Of a stretch of 64,000 nt of DNA, positions 1 to 13,400 are shown one piece after another. A model generated the notes under the pieces. The model saw only the letters and a list, made by a program, of their open reading frames with translations. It had not been told where the DNA came from and did not search any database. The DNA lies in assembly GCA_033239525.1 (NCBI GenBank), contig BSYO01000026.1, positions 434,001 to 498,000 on the forward strand, in the 5' to 3' direction. The translations under genes and the position numbers were made by a program. This DNA comes from Nepenthes gracilis. Its lineage: Eukaryota > Streptophyta > Magnoliopsida > Caryophyllales > Nepenthaceae. Positions within the stretch are counted from its first letter, which is position 1. Every line of letters starts with the position of its first letter.

Positions 1-1078
1 TAAATGGATGGGATGCTATGATTGCAATCGGTTTCAATGCGGCCATCAGGTAATGTTTCATTTAATTCTTTTTTTCTCATTCATTCTCCACAAAAAGCAA
101 TAAACAAATTGACCAAGACCAAGTTTCTTTTTTCAACTCATTCTCAACTGATTCCATGCAAATCAAATACTGAAAGTTTACGAAAATCTGTCCTTATCCC
201 CATGTAGTGTGAGAGTATCTAATGAACTCGGAGCTGGCAATGCTCGGCAAGCAAAAATCGCTGTGATAGTGGTTTCTATCACTTCAATAGCCATAGGAGT
301 GGTTTGCTCGGCGGTGGTGTATGTGACAAGATATTGGTTCCCTTATCTTTTTACCACGAGTGAAGCAGTGGCTAAGGAAACTACCAAACTTGCAATCTTG
401 CTGGGAATTACTGTGCTTCTTAACAGTCTTCAGCCAGTCTTATCTGGTAAGCTCAGCCATATGTGAAAATCATATCTGCTTCTGTGATCATCGTCAATTA
501 TAGGAATATGATCTATTAATTTCCCATAAATATAAATATTACTAAATCTCCGATTTTCTTATCAGGGGTTGCTGTGGGAGCGGGATGGCAGGCGATTGTC
601 GCATACATCAATATCGGCTGCTACTATCTTATTGGATTGCCGGCGGGCATACTGTTAGGATTCACATTCAAATTTGGAGTTGTGGTAAGAACACGATGCT
701 AAGAAGTCCTCTCTCATCTCACATCTTGGCACTTCGTGGATTTCTTTTGAACTTCTGTTATGTTCCCCGCTGCTTTTGAAATTCGTGATTTATAGGGTAA
801 GTTTACAACATTTGTATGTTTAAAAAATGCAGGGTATTTGGAGTGGAATGATTGGAGGGATATGTTTGCAGACCATCATTTTAATCATTTTAACTTCTTT
901 GACAAACTGGAAGAAAGAGGTAAATTCAAGCGCGAACTGTCCATATGCTACATATTCACTTTGAGCTATGTTCTGCTGGTAAAGACCGTTTCACATGTTG
1001 CTCGTATGCCTCAATCTGCAGGCTGCTGCAGCAGAGAGTCGTATCAACAAATGGGGAGGATCAATAGGCCGCGAGTAG
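1..1078 (+). CDS. MATE / DETOXIFICATION transporter, 3' part (five exons)
   Basis: C-terminal part of a multidrug and toxic compound extrusion carrier, a membrane antiporter that exports organic compounds, usually at the vacuolar or plasma membrane. I place exons at 1-49, 208-446, 566-684, 833-919 and 1022-1078, all with GT-AG introns and matching phases. The first junction recreates the MATE hallmark [11 protein letters not shown]. Hydrophobic helices follow ([20 protein letters not shown], the [20 protein letters not shown] region, the [20 protein letters not shown] region, [16 protein letters not shown]), and the protein ends in a short hydrophilic tail with KWGGSIGRE and a TAG stop at 1076-1078. 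The 5' exons lie outside the window. The subfamily (one of the DTX members) cannot be fixed from this fragment. The visible part is intact. Confidence 0.93.
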
Positions 1079-4000
1079 CGATGCACCGGGCACAGAGGTA
1101 GAAGAGCGGAAAAAACTGATCTGAATAAGGAAACAATTTTCAAAACATATCTATATTGACAGCTGCAAGGTCCTTGTAACAATTAATCCCCACACATTGA
1201 GATGCAGCATTGTCCTCGGCGTGCTAAGGAGAGTTCAACTCTTGGCAAGGGGCTTACCAGACTTGGGAGCTTTGTGTGTCTCGTCTTCTTGAAACAACGT
1301 AAAATTTTGCAAAGCTGGGCAAGCAATTTTTGCCTTTTCCTGATTCAATAGATTACCGATTGTATTGTGATCTCGAACATAATGTAGCTTTTGCTGCTTG
1401 GCATGGTAATTCGTAAATCACTTTTGTTCTGTCTTCCTCACTCCTCTTCTGCGTGGAATGGAAGTGTTCTGTGTGAAATTAGAACCAAGTTTAGCGCCAG
1501 GTAGCTTGTTCTGGATGAATGTTGAAGATCTTCGTCTGGATATATTCAGCTACGAAGCTCGATCATCTTCACCTGGCTTGTTCCGGCTTGCTGATAATTA
1601 TAGGATTAGAATTTCGTTGTTTTGAGAAAATTATATGCTGAAATATCAAGAAATTGTCGCGACGAATCCAGAAACTACAAGATCGAAAATGCTCTCCAAT
1701 CGGGGAAAGAGAAGGATGAATTGGAGCACAAGTCAATTGGGATGCGCTAGGGTTTTCTAGGGTTTGGTTGAGGCGGGCGGAGTCTCTTCCAACCTTAAAA
1801 TTGTTTTGATTGACATTCTAAGCATATTCAGCCAAATCCTTAATATACTATGCCTCGAAATGCCTACCAAAGGTTTCCAAGTAGAGAACTCCTTAAGATA
1901 TTATTAAAAGTCTGGAGCCTTTTTAAATTTAAATTACTTTTAAAATAATCATGTAAATATCAAATAAATTATACACATAAATAACTTGTCCATTCTTTAC
2001 GGTGTATCGTACACATAAATAACAGTCTTCTACTTCTTAGGCATCATCCAAGAAGCTCCACATCATCTACATATCCCGCACAAATTTGATTGAATCATCT
2101 ACATAAAAAGATTAGACATGACCGCTTTCGAGCCGAACCTCAAGATTTAAATGGGGCACTACATCATCAAATATTTTAATATTTTTAACTTGCGTTAGGT
2201 TTTATTTTATAATCTTTTGATAATTTATCAACGAATCATCAGTTAGAGCTACTATTTATTTATAAGGTTGTTTCCCATAGTCTTGAGTTTCATGGATGAT
2301 AGTTAACACGATAAAGTCTAGTGGGATATATTTTATCAGACTTAATAATTGATGCATTTATATAGTAAAGTGAGCACAACGATATTTCTTAAGCCGTATT
2401 TATTGACTTTAGGATCTTTAATGTATTGTTTAGTATCATCTTACTTTGATATATTGAAAAAGTTATAAAATATTACTTTTGTATATCTCTAATTATTTTA
2501 TTGCATCAACCTAAGTCTAAGACAAAAATAACTGAAATACTTCATAAGATCACAAATTTGCTTGGCTTCCTAATCATCTCATGTGCCTCAGTTCCCATTT
2601 ATTTATTCTTTGATCTAATTTTTACACAAAATCTTATTTGGAATAAATAAATAAATAAACCTTTCTAAAATCATGTTTTGAATTAGCTAACCAACTTTTC
2701 ATCTATAATTGGTCTTATTTTACTGGAAATTAGATCATTTTCAGGTATTTTGATGGCCTTATGTACAAATATGATTTTCAATTAGATAATCTTTTCTAGA
2801 CAAAACTCTTATAAAATGCCAACAAATAATTTCTTGTGATTTTTTCATAAAGTTGGGTAAATAAAATCTATAGTATAAATCTGATTAATATTCTGTATTA
2901 AGTTTATTTTTTTAACCAATCATTTTTACACTATTTAAAATAATAGATAAGGCAACTTTAATTGCCTCAAGTCCTATAATCTCTCTAACAAGCTAATCAA
3001 TTTCTAAACTCATTATTTTGAAATAATTAGATAATTTTAAATTTTCTAAAAATTTGATCATTCATAAAAAATATTCTAATAAGAAATACAAATCATTTAT
3101 TTTCTAATAAGTAAATATCACAATATTAATGGCAAAAAATACAGCACATGATAAAAATATAATAAATTAATTTCATAAGTTTCAAACAAAAATTAAAATA
3201 GAGGCATATCTCTCATAATAATCATCAAATATCGCATACTACAATAGCAAGTGCATACCCAACAGAGCACGAATCATTATATCATGTTTGAATTTCATCG
3301 AAGGTACTCAATAATTGATACGAGAGTGAAAAAAAAAAAAGAAAAAAGCTATTGAAATACTTCAACCTTGTTCAATTATTTATTATCTTTACTGAAAAAA
3401 GAAGGTTATTTTTCTTGTGTTTTAAATAAGTTTATCTAATAGGTTTTGCAAATTTTAAAATTATTTTTAATTTTTCTGTGGTGAAATATTTTCAAGAAAA
3501 ATACCCATAATATTGTTAACATAAATATACAAAATAGAGATAGAAAAAATTCTTTCTTAAAAAATGTTGATGTGAGGCACATTTCCAATAGAGGAGGATG
3601 ACTATACATAGCTTTTCAATTTTTGATATCTGGTTAGCTAATAAAGCTCATCTATCATACCCTAATAAAGTAGGCAATGAGCTTACTTTATTTTTAAAGC
3701 CCTACTATGAGCACCCTTTCAATTTCAATAATAGTAATAGTTAAACGTAAAATTCAAACCTAATTCTAATTTTATTATTTAGTGTTATATAGAATTGGAA
3801 TTTGTTTTAAGTTGTAATTCTTTAGGATTAAACAATAATATGTGATATGCCTCAAAGATATAAATCATTCCATCCAATTTCAATTCCCAACAGAATTGAA
3901 ATCAAGATTTTAATTAAAAATTCTAATTTCAATTTTATAATTCAAATGACTCTTAAAAATTATGAAGTTTATGAAATTGTCTCAAATCCTAAACTCCCAA

Positions 4001-5756
4001 AACAACATAAGCCATGCTTCTTGATACTTACTTAAAGCAAAAGGTCATAGGGCTAAATGTGTTCTTTGAGATCCTTCTCATATTTAAGTTAATAATATAC
4101 TAGTTGAACCAAAATACTTAAATAGAGTGAAAAGAAGTATTTTTCTAGTTGTGATGATGATTGGTTGTGTAGTGTTGGGACTCTCGTTGCAGGCAAAATG
4201 ATTGGTCCCTTTGAACAAATTATTTTCATATCTAAGTAAGTCATTTGTAAAGACTGACTCTTGGGCTCTGAATCTATGAGTGAGTGGCATAGTTGGATTC
4301 TTTTGCACGTAATAATATTGGTTCCCTCGCTTGAAGTTATATTGTATTGATCCAAGAAGTAATAATATTGGTTCTCTCACTTGAAGTTGTATGGTCGTAA
4401 TTCATTTGAAAGTTATTCCTCCCTTTTTTCTATGGTGCGCTTGAGCTTTTATGTAGTTGCTTGAGGTGCTAATTGATGAAGGGTTGTAAGGAAAACTGTT
4501 TGCTATGGTCAAATATTTGAAATAAATCCTATCTGATGTTAGATTTTTTAATATACACCGGTTTATTACGAAATGTATAATATATTAAAATATATTATGT
4601 AAATATTGTATTTTAGTTAAGTCCTTTTTGTATTATGGGATATTTACTTTAGGATATTTTAGGTTAGTATCCTTTTATTTTTGGTTTGTATTTACCATTG
4701 TATTTTGGTGTATATATTCACCTCCCTCGTCCTTGTCTCTACATACGAAATGAGCTGTAGACTCATTTAATGAAATTTCAGAACCCTTGCTTTTCCAAGA
4801 TGGCACTTGAGTGCTCTGCCGCTTCCTGACTTCGTCTCTTGCCTTCGTCGTCTTCATCCATTCTCTGCTTCCTCCATATTTGCATTCTTACACGGTTTGA
4901 ACAATCCATGACTACAACCCTAAATCCCTAGCGTTGACCTCATGGTCAATAAGGGTTGGTCTACGAAGAAACAGGGTTGGATCTTGCCAATTCATGTGGG
5001 GTCGAACTAAATAGTAAACTCTGAATTCTAACCAATCTGATTTAACCAAGGGCAAATCATATTGTTTTTCAAGTTGCTAGACCATGGATTTCACTTAATT
5101 TGAAATTTTATAAGGTTTTGTTTTTTTAGAGTCTCAATTGTCACATTGGAATATTAACTTTTTCATTGAAATTTTACTATGTTTATATTAAAACTCATCA
5201 ATTGTGGCATAAAAAAGGTGGATTTTTTGAAACCTCATTATTTCTCAAACCAAAAATGAATTTTTTTTGAGCCATTAAAAATTTAAAACACATAAAACTT
5301 ATAAAAATACTGGTGAAGCCTATTACCTTATCGACAAAGAAATTCATAAAGTTGTATATAAAAGTTAGAAATAACTCAAAAGATCTATATCGAACATTTT
5401 TTTAAGAGATTCAAGTTGAAATATTAATCTCCTTCAATAGAGTGGAAAAAAATCTTAAAAAAGCTAGTATTTTCAAAATATATTGTAAAAGAAATAGATG
5501 AAAAGATTACCTTATTCATCTATATTAGGAAACCAAATGTATACACTGTTTGCACTAAATCGACAGTGAATTTACAATTTGCTTATTGAATCAGTATCAA
5601 AGTAATCTAAGATTGATTCATTAATAGACTATAAATAGAGTAATGAGAATAAAATACAAAGTTGGATTTAAATGAGTTACTATGAGTTTATTAATAAAAT
5701 TTATTACTCAATCGATACTTAGTTTTAAATGAGTATTGTACAAGAATTACAAGAAA
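1079..5756. other. AT-rich intergenic spacer
   Basis: The first few hundred bases are probably the 3' untranslated region of the MATE gene. From about 1800 the sequence becomes strongly AT-rich with many homopolymer runs and no reading frame that looks like protein. I recognise no gene here. Apart from the LTR-like stretch near 4.5-4.8 kb, listed separately, no repeat boundary could be set. Confidence 0.6.
4526..4800 (+). mobile_element. possible copia LTR 3' part with primer-binding-like site
   Basis: A TATA-like stretch (gtatatattcacc, about 4709) is followed by a U5-like region ending in cttttcca. Directly after it comes agatggcacttgagtgctc, which resembles a worn initiator-Met primer-binding site (consensus tggtatcagagc). 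No open internal region follows, so this is at best a relic. The start is a guess from a TG dinucleotide. Confidence 0.3.
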
Positions 5757-5761
5757 GAGAT

Positions 5762-6819
5762 TGTTATGTCCTAGATCTCGGGGTCTACGTGCAACACAAG
5801 TGTTTGTGATTATGAGTTATCGAAAAGGAGGGATGAAAATCGGATTTTACGTAGAAAGCCTCCTCGAAAATGAGGAGAAAAAACCACGAGACTCTGAACC
5901 TTTAGAAATGCTTCACTATTAGATGAAAATCTTTACAAAGTATAAGTGTTTAGGTGAATCCCTTCATTGTCTTTTGCTTTGTATTTCTCTCATTAGGAAA
6001 TTCTTTCGTTGGGAAGTTTTGTCACTATTTTCTTCCTTTTTATTAGGAAGAGAGAGAGGGACAGAGAGAGAAAGAGTTAAAGTCTTTCTCCTTTTTTGTC
6101 TGAAATGAGTTCAGAGAGGGACCGTCCCTTGGAAAGGGGGTTCGTTGGGTATTTATAGGGGAAAATGTGCCATTGGGGAGGGGACACGTGGCAGCCGACT
6201 GGTGGCCGAGAGGTTGTCCACTATCCCACTGGCCACATTCACTCTTGACGTGTGCGGGGGTAGAAAGACGCGGCTTGGTAGCCTAAGCGTGTCGTGAGGA
6301 CGCGTAGAGTTTGTGCTGGTCGCGTCTTGATTTGACCAAGGGCCTTTCTGTGGAGGTGGCGTCTTTGCGGTGGTTGCATTCTCAGGAATCCAGCGAATTG
6401 TTCACCAAGCGCTCTCGTCGTGTATGAGATAGTCCTCGCCCCGCTCGGCGTGCCTTGTTGCTTTGTGAGTTTGCGGACTGTTTGGAGAGCGACTCTTGGA
6501 GGATCTTTGGTCCTTTGTGGAGGGTCATCCGGTATTCTTGACTTCTCGGTCTAACCTAAGGCTTAATAGAACTTCTGACGTTCTCGGGCTTCTTCATCTG
6601 GTCTTCGTACTTGGATGTCGCCAGCCGTTCGTGATGTCCTCGAGCTCCTTGTGGTTGAAGGGGCCTCCCTGACCTTTGTCGCAGTTTTTGCTTTTAGGAC
6701 ACTTGCACGCGTGTTGGGCCTTCGCCGGCGTCTGGCCTCTTGGTTTGGGACAAAGTTTTCAAGCGCTTTATCGCTCTTTTTTAGGGCCGCTTTATGCGCC
6801 ATTATATTGGGACCCAACA
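5762..6819 (-). mobile_element. solo LTR of a gypsy-type element with near-identical target-site duplication
   Basis: A 1058-bp block reads TGTTATGTCC at its left end and GACCCAACA at its right, the TG...CA ends of an LTR. It is flanked by gagat (5757-5761) and gggat (6820-6824), a 5-bp target-site duplication with one mismatch. GC content jumps relative to both flanks. On the minus strand there is a TATA box (CCCTATAAAT, 6160-6151), which gives the sense. The plus reading shares tttacgt(a/g)gaaa and a nearby aaccacg with the LTR fragment at 14585. No internal region is attached, so this is the product of LTR-LTR recombination. Confidence 0.75.
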
Positions 6820-6824
6820 GGGAT

Positions 6825-7447
6825 GACTTAACTTTATATGAGCTTTATCACCGAAGATTAGTATATAATACTTTTAAATGAGTAAGAGTGTGCGACAATT
6901 AAATAAAAATAAATATTGTTTGACCAAACTTTAATGTATTACAAGGGATGAGCGGGAGAATGCTACAAATCTATTGAATGACCCCTTTATGTTATAAAAA
7001 ATTATGAAGTTTATATTCTATTAAACATGTAATTAGTGTAATATTTATTTTAATTTATGGTAAATATTATATTTTTTTGAATGTATGTCTTCAACATAGC
7101 CATAAAAGTAAGGATAAGGATAAACTAAGTAGCACTTGTCTATTACCAATGTATTTTAAGGTGCTTGAACTAATATTGATAAAGACATATTCGATCTATT
7201 TTCTATTGTGTATTACATGTACATATTAATTATACATGTGTAATGTATTTTTTAATGGGGCATCAATGAGTAAATCTGGATGTGCCCAGTCAAACTGTAT
7301 TATACTTTTCTGCAAACCCCTACAATCGTTATTTTAAGTTAAATTCGACAATTTAATCAGCGTTATCCGTTATCCCCTCCGAACATCCCCTGCTCAAAAT
7401 CTCAGCTACATCCCTTGCGCACTTCTAGTTTCTCTGGGAAGAAAGCA
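6825..7447 (+). promoter_or_regulatory. upstream region of plastid RPS9
   Basis: AT-rich spacer between the solo LTR and the RPS9 start codon. The last 70 bases or so, pyrimidine-rich and moderately GC-rich, are the likely 5' untranslated leader. I could not single out one convincing TATA box. The neighbouring LTR points away from RPS9. Confidence 0.4.
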
Positions 7448-10400
7448 ATGGCAGTGTCTCTTCCTTCTCTAACCTCGTCCTTCTCTTCTCTCTCATTCTC
7501 TTCGAATATCACCACATCAAGATCGGACAACTTATATGTTTCCCGCATCAAATCGCGCTCGATTTCGTACGTGGCTAACATCCGTCCACCCGCTGTCGTG
7601 GTCGCGTCTTCCGTCTCGGTGTTGGAATTTCCGGTCGTATCCGAGACGGAGGATCTCCAGAAGTACGTGAAATCTAGACTTCCAGGGGGATTCGCGGCGC
7701 AGACGATCATCGGCACTGGTCGTAGAAAATGCGCCATTGCTAGGGTTGTGCTTCAGGAAGGAACTGGCAAATATATCATCAATTATCGTGACGCTAAGGT
7801 CCCCTCTATATCGCCTTCAAACATATAGAATGCCATTAAATTGGTTAAATTTTAGTATATGGTTTGATTTTGAGTTAGCCAAACAAAAAATATGTTTTTA
7901 GTTCTACATAGATATATGTATCGTCCAATGTCGTCAATACCAATACGGTCAATATCGATGCACATTTTTACTCTATGATGGTGACTTAGCCAACAATGAA
8001 TCTCGAGAATCGTAGAAACAATACTGTAACAAACAATAGAAGTTGATTCTTCATCTAGCTGATGGGAGCCATCCTGACCGGCAACGATCCATACCAATAA
8101 TCTTCCTTGTTGCAAGATTATGACATTCACAGTAGATAGGGAAAAATACACCACAGTAGTTATGTTTTTGAGTAAATTGGCTAGTAGATATTTAATTAAA
8201 TGGAATATTTGGCAAATATAAAGCAGATGAAAAATTTACTGTTCAAGTCTGAGAGGTGGAACAATTCCCTTGACCTTCACATAACTGTTATGCAAAGTAA
8301 CATCAGGTATATTAGAGTATGGCCCATAATTGACAAGATGATTGTGGTGTGGTGTGATCATCTGATATGAGGCACCTTAGTCAATGACTCAAGTTCGAGG
8401 GGGATCTTGAGAGGCAGACAGTAGAGTTACCTCTCTGGACAGAAGTATTGACTGTGGGGAGAGTCTGGCCAGCAAGTAATCATGAATGCTCCTTTGTTGA
8501 TAAGGTAATAGATCCATCAAGGATTAGCAGGAGTAGATAGTGTACCAATTTCAATCCCATAGGCTATGGCAGTATATTGTTTAGGAATGGTAGTTGGCCT
8601 CCCATTTAACTTCGAGCACTAAATTTTGTGTATGACCAATTCCACCACAATAAGACTGTGTTAACTTTCCATCAATACCTCTGCCACCATGACCACCCAG
8701 GCCTGCCCCTAGGCCACTGAATGATGTATGGTTTACAAGAGCCGTTATGAAGTAGGTCGGGACTTCCACTTCACAACAATTGGAGGACACAAGACTGCTG
8801 GATTTCAATAAGTTGCAAAGATTTATTTTCTGTTGATGACTTCAGGGATTTCAATATTCAAATTCATGATCCTCTGCAGTACAAGCAACAATTTTATGAC
8901 TATTCAGAGCATTCTCAGCCCTATAGCCTACGAATATTTTGAGTATTGATCTAAATTGTGGCACTTCACACATAACCACCTTCATAAAATAACAAAAAAC
9001 AATGGATAAGATTCATAAAGATAGTTCGGACCCTTGCAATTCAGTCACCATGTTACTTGGCCTAGGTAGTTCAGCAGTCTGGCCATCAAGTTGCTTCATC
9101 TTTGGCAGTTTGGTGTTCAGGTGCTTCAATACTTCAGTTCTTCTGCCAGATGGGTTTCTTCGGTCATTCGGCCCAATAGGTTAATTAGGTCAATTTGGCC
9201 AGTTGGGACTCCAAAGTTTATGTTAGCTTGGATGATTCAGCTCTCCTTCCTAACAAAGGCTCACCTCATAACTTTACCCTCCAGTTAAAACTTTCTTGCC
9301 CCCAAGGATGATTGAAGCACTTGTCTAATAGAGTAACCATCTTAATGGGAAACTTATTAGGGAGAATTGACCCAGTAGGGACCATGCCATTGGTATTTTG
9401 GCCTTGGATCATGCCTTGTGAACAAAAGCTCTTCCTTTGATTTTAGCGTGCTTAATAGGAGCAATGGAAAGAATGGAAACTAATGAAAAACTTTTGGTTC
9501 TAACAAAAACAATTTCCAGTTGACAACAGTGTATTGGTTAGACATCCAGGTATTGATGGGTGGTTTATGAAGATGGCACTCTGGATAGTCTTCCAGATTA
9601 GGCTTGGGTAATGCTCCACAACAATTGATATCGCTGTTTTGAATGGCTAGGGCATTATTGTTTTGATGATGTGAGAAAGGAATGAGTCTGTTATTGGGCG
9701 CAGGAAGAGAATGTACAAGATGAGGTTGCCCTTGAATTTCATCAAGGGCATCCATACCGTCACCCTCATCACCTTTCTTCTCAACATCTTGTTCTTCACG
9801 GGAGGACAAACCACCATTGTCATCTTCTTGCTCAACTTCTGATTCTGTAATAGAATAATGGCCAACCCATGGGCAGTGAGGATTCCTTTCAGAGCCCTCA
9901 ATGTCCTCGAGTGTAGCAAGTAGAACAAATGAATTTGTGCAATTGAAGGCCTCTTCCTTCTCATACTGTTTTTCCAACATTCAACAATAGTATGCTTTTC
10001 TGGCATGATTTTGCATTCCGGCCATTTTCATTCTTACCCTTGCTTCGTTCATACGTGGTAAGAGGGAATTCATTGGTGCAAACCTGTGGCTTATATGAGG
10101 GTCTTCTTGAATGGTTAGACGTCTTTGGAAACCATGGTCCCCTGTTGTGAATCCAAATATTGGATATTGTACAGATGGCCCTCACACTCTCCTTCTGCTT
10201 TATGCTCCTTGATCTGGTACCATAGATCAATTTGAGCTCAGCCACCTCAATAGTTTCGTCTAGTTCTATCTGTTGGTCATCCTTTTGGAAACTTGGTGTG
10301 AGTTTCTTGAAGTCAATGATGATTGGACTGAATCCATCAGCCAATCCACCCAAAGTATCATGCAGAGTCACTTCAGCTTAGGATTCACGAATCAGTTGCG

Positions 10401-13400
10401 AAAAATTCCCTTGCATCAACCAAGAAAAGTGGTTATACTGGGTTCAACTTAAAACTTTGTTGCCATTTGCAAGCTTAACTGTTAAGGAAGTGGTCTCTTG
10501 AATTTCAAACCCCATCCCTTTGATTACCTTAGGGTTTAAGAAGCTGATGCAAGTAAGGGGAAGTAAGGGAGAAGAAGAAAGAAGAGAAAGGGGAAAGGGG
10601 AGAAATAGAGAAGAAAACTGAGAGAAGGGAGAAGCAAAGATTACTAGGAAAAATGAAGAACAATCATAATTTCTTAATATTAATTTAATTTATCAATGAC
10701 TGCTGAAATAATAGAGTTAATGTTCTTATATAAAGGTATCCTGCTTCTAGGTTAATTAGAAAATACTTATAATTTTTCTAATTAATAATGAATCAAAATG
10801 AAGAAATAATAAAATAAAATAAAATATTTTTAAAATATCATGGGACTACCAAAATTATTCTAAGATATTACAAAATATGGTCACAAATCAATAATTAAAA
10901 TCAAGTAAAATAAAATCTATCTAATATTTTTGAGATGTCTATATCAATTCTTTGCCATCTTGGGAGAGGAATTCAGGCCTGTTAATTGTGTAATTCTCTT
11001 ATGACCATTGTAGATATGTGTGAGTGGTGGCTGAAATTTGATAATTCTACCAACCCCTTTTGAGTGAGAGGAATTCAGGCCTAGTGATGATCAATCCTAC
11101 CGACTCTGGTAGAATTTTAAAATGTTTAAATCTAGCTGCTGAAATGTCTTTCTATAAATCTAAGTGTACTTTGAATCTAGTCGTCTAATCTAACGAATAA
11201 GGAAGCGCTGAACCTGTCTATCATTGGTTGACGCAATCTGTTCATCTAAAATAGTATCAATTTTATCTTTGTGTGTTGATAATTATGTAGGAGTGTATAA
11301 ATTTTTAATATTTGGCGCATCTACGTACTTCAAATGAATTATCGGTGGGTTGAAACTATTTTTGTAAACAATTAAATTCTTGATAGTAAAAGTATGATAA
11401 ATATCAAAATGAGATGGAATGTCAATAACATATGCATTTAGTCCAACATATTGTAAAATTTTTAATGGACAAGAACTACGTGCCTACAATTTAAAAAGGC
11501 CTAATGTGGGTGTCACTTTGGTCTAATTTGAACCATAACATAATTTTTAATATTAAATTCAACCCGTCGTTATACACATCAGTTCAAAATTTATATGATG
11601 TTTACTTGTTTCCAATTGTTTATTGATTTTGATATATAAGATATGAAGCTATTGTGCAAAAGTTTTTGCCGATATAGACACCGTAGCATGTGGAGATATT
11701 GGGATAAAGTCTAACGGTTTTTAAGCTTTGTAGTCATACATAATCTTAAATGGACTCATGCCTATAACCCTATCGGCAGAGCTATTATATGTAAGCTAGG
11801 TTGTAGGAATAATTAAGCTCTGATTTCTAAGATTTTATTGAACTAATGATCTTAATTAGTTTCCTAAACTCCGATTAATAATTTCACTTAGACCATCTGT
11901 TTGCAGGTGGTAGGTAATTAAAAATTTTAGTTTAGTGTCAACTGTGTACTATAGGATCTTTTAAAAGTGACTGGTGAAACAAATATTTCTATCAAATATG
12001 ACCGCTTTAGGAAGAATATATAACTTAACAATCTTATCAAAATAAAATCTAGCAACCCAAGAAGTATCAAAAACTTTATTACAAGGGATAAAGTGGGCTA
12101 TTTTAGAAAAATAATCCACAATAATAAAATCAGAATCATGCTTTTTAGGGGTGCGGAGAGTTCTAATACAAAGTTCATACTCACATCCTGCTAATAACAA
12201 TTGGGTACAGATAAAGGGATGTACAGACCAGTGTTCTGCTTTTTATGCTTCACTAGATAGCATTTTTGACAAGTATTAATTATCTTAGTTATATCTTTCT
12301 TCAAATTAGGCTAGTAAAACTATCGCTTAACCTCCTCTATTGTCCTATTGTGTTTGAAATGGCTAGATAGGTTGCCTACATGAATATCTTAGACTATAAA
12401 ATTCTGAACAGATATTCTAGGGATGCAAAATTTATTAGTTTAAGACAAATATTAATCCTAAATATGAGAACCATCCATGGTGTTTGGTTGTTCGTTTTGC
12501 AAAGTTAGAAATTGCTAAAATTAGGATAAAACTCATATTTTTCCTTAGGTCTTTCAAATCCAACAACATTAGCTTGAATGATAGACAACAAGAACACCGG
12601 ACAGCTTAAGGCATCTACCGTTCAGTTCTTGACCCTTCTTATGTTTTCAGACGAAATAATAGGATTGTAAATATTCAATACAACGATTATATTGATGATT
12701 TAATTTCTTTTTGGAGCTAAGAAAATGAATAACCTTATAATCAGAATTGATGTGTCCCTGAATCCAGATTATCGAACGTATTAGGGAGCAGCTCGATCTC
12801 CTTGGTATGTTGAGTTGAAGCTGGTCCGGTCTTTGTTATTCTAAACCTGAATTTTACACACTACAATTAACAAACAGGAGGTCAGAGGATAGCGGAACTC
12901 GCTCTCTGATATGTCCTCCAACGCTCAAGTCAAAAATCTTTTTATTAGGGAGAGAAAGATGGACGATGTAAGGTGCGTGGTTGCATGTTTCAGGGAATTA
13001 AGTGTTAACGGAGGGTTAGGCTCCTTTGGATGTACTCGGCTGGGGAACGGCTTAGAGATGAAGGATTGGATTCCGGTAAGTGCGCTTGACTAGGCAGTGG
13101 CTTAGAGATGGAGGATTGAGCTCCAGTGGTGTACTCAATTGGGGAGTGGTTTTGAGATGGAGGATTGAGCAATTGAATGATTGTATAATGTGAGCCAAAT
13201 ATAAGAGTTTTTTTATTAAAAAATCAGTATGATTTAAATAATACATGGAAACATTACTAATATATTAAAATAATAAAGTAAGGACCAATTACAATACTAT
13301 TATATATCCACCATAATGGCAGTTATTGGAAGTAAAATAGGTTCTGGACAAGGGCCTTTTTTGTTAATATTGATTTTTTTTTTGTTGCAAAGGAAATATG

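Noticed and set aside
3716..3990. Possible MITE with aattcaaa-like ends
   Set aside because: The ends do not form a convincing inverted repeat or target duplication.
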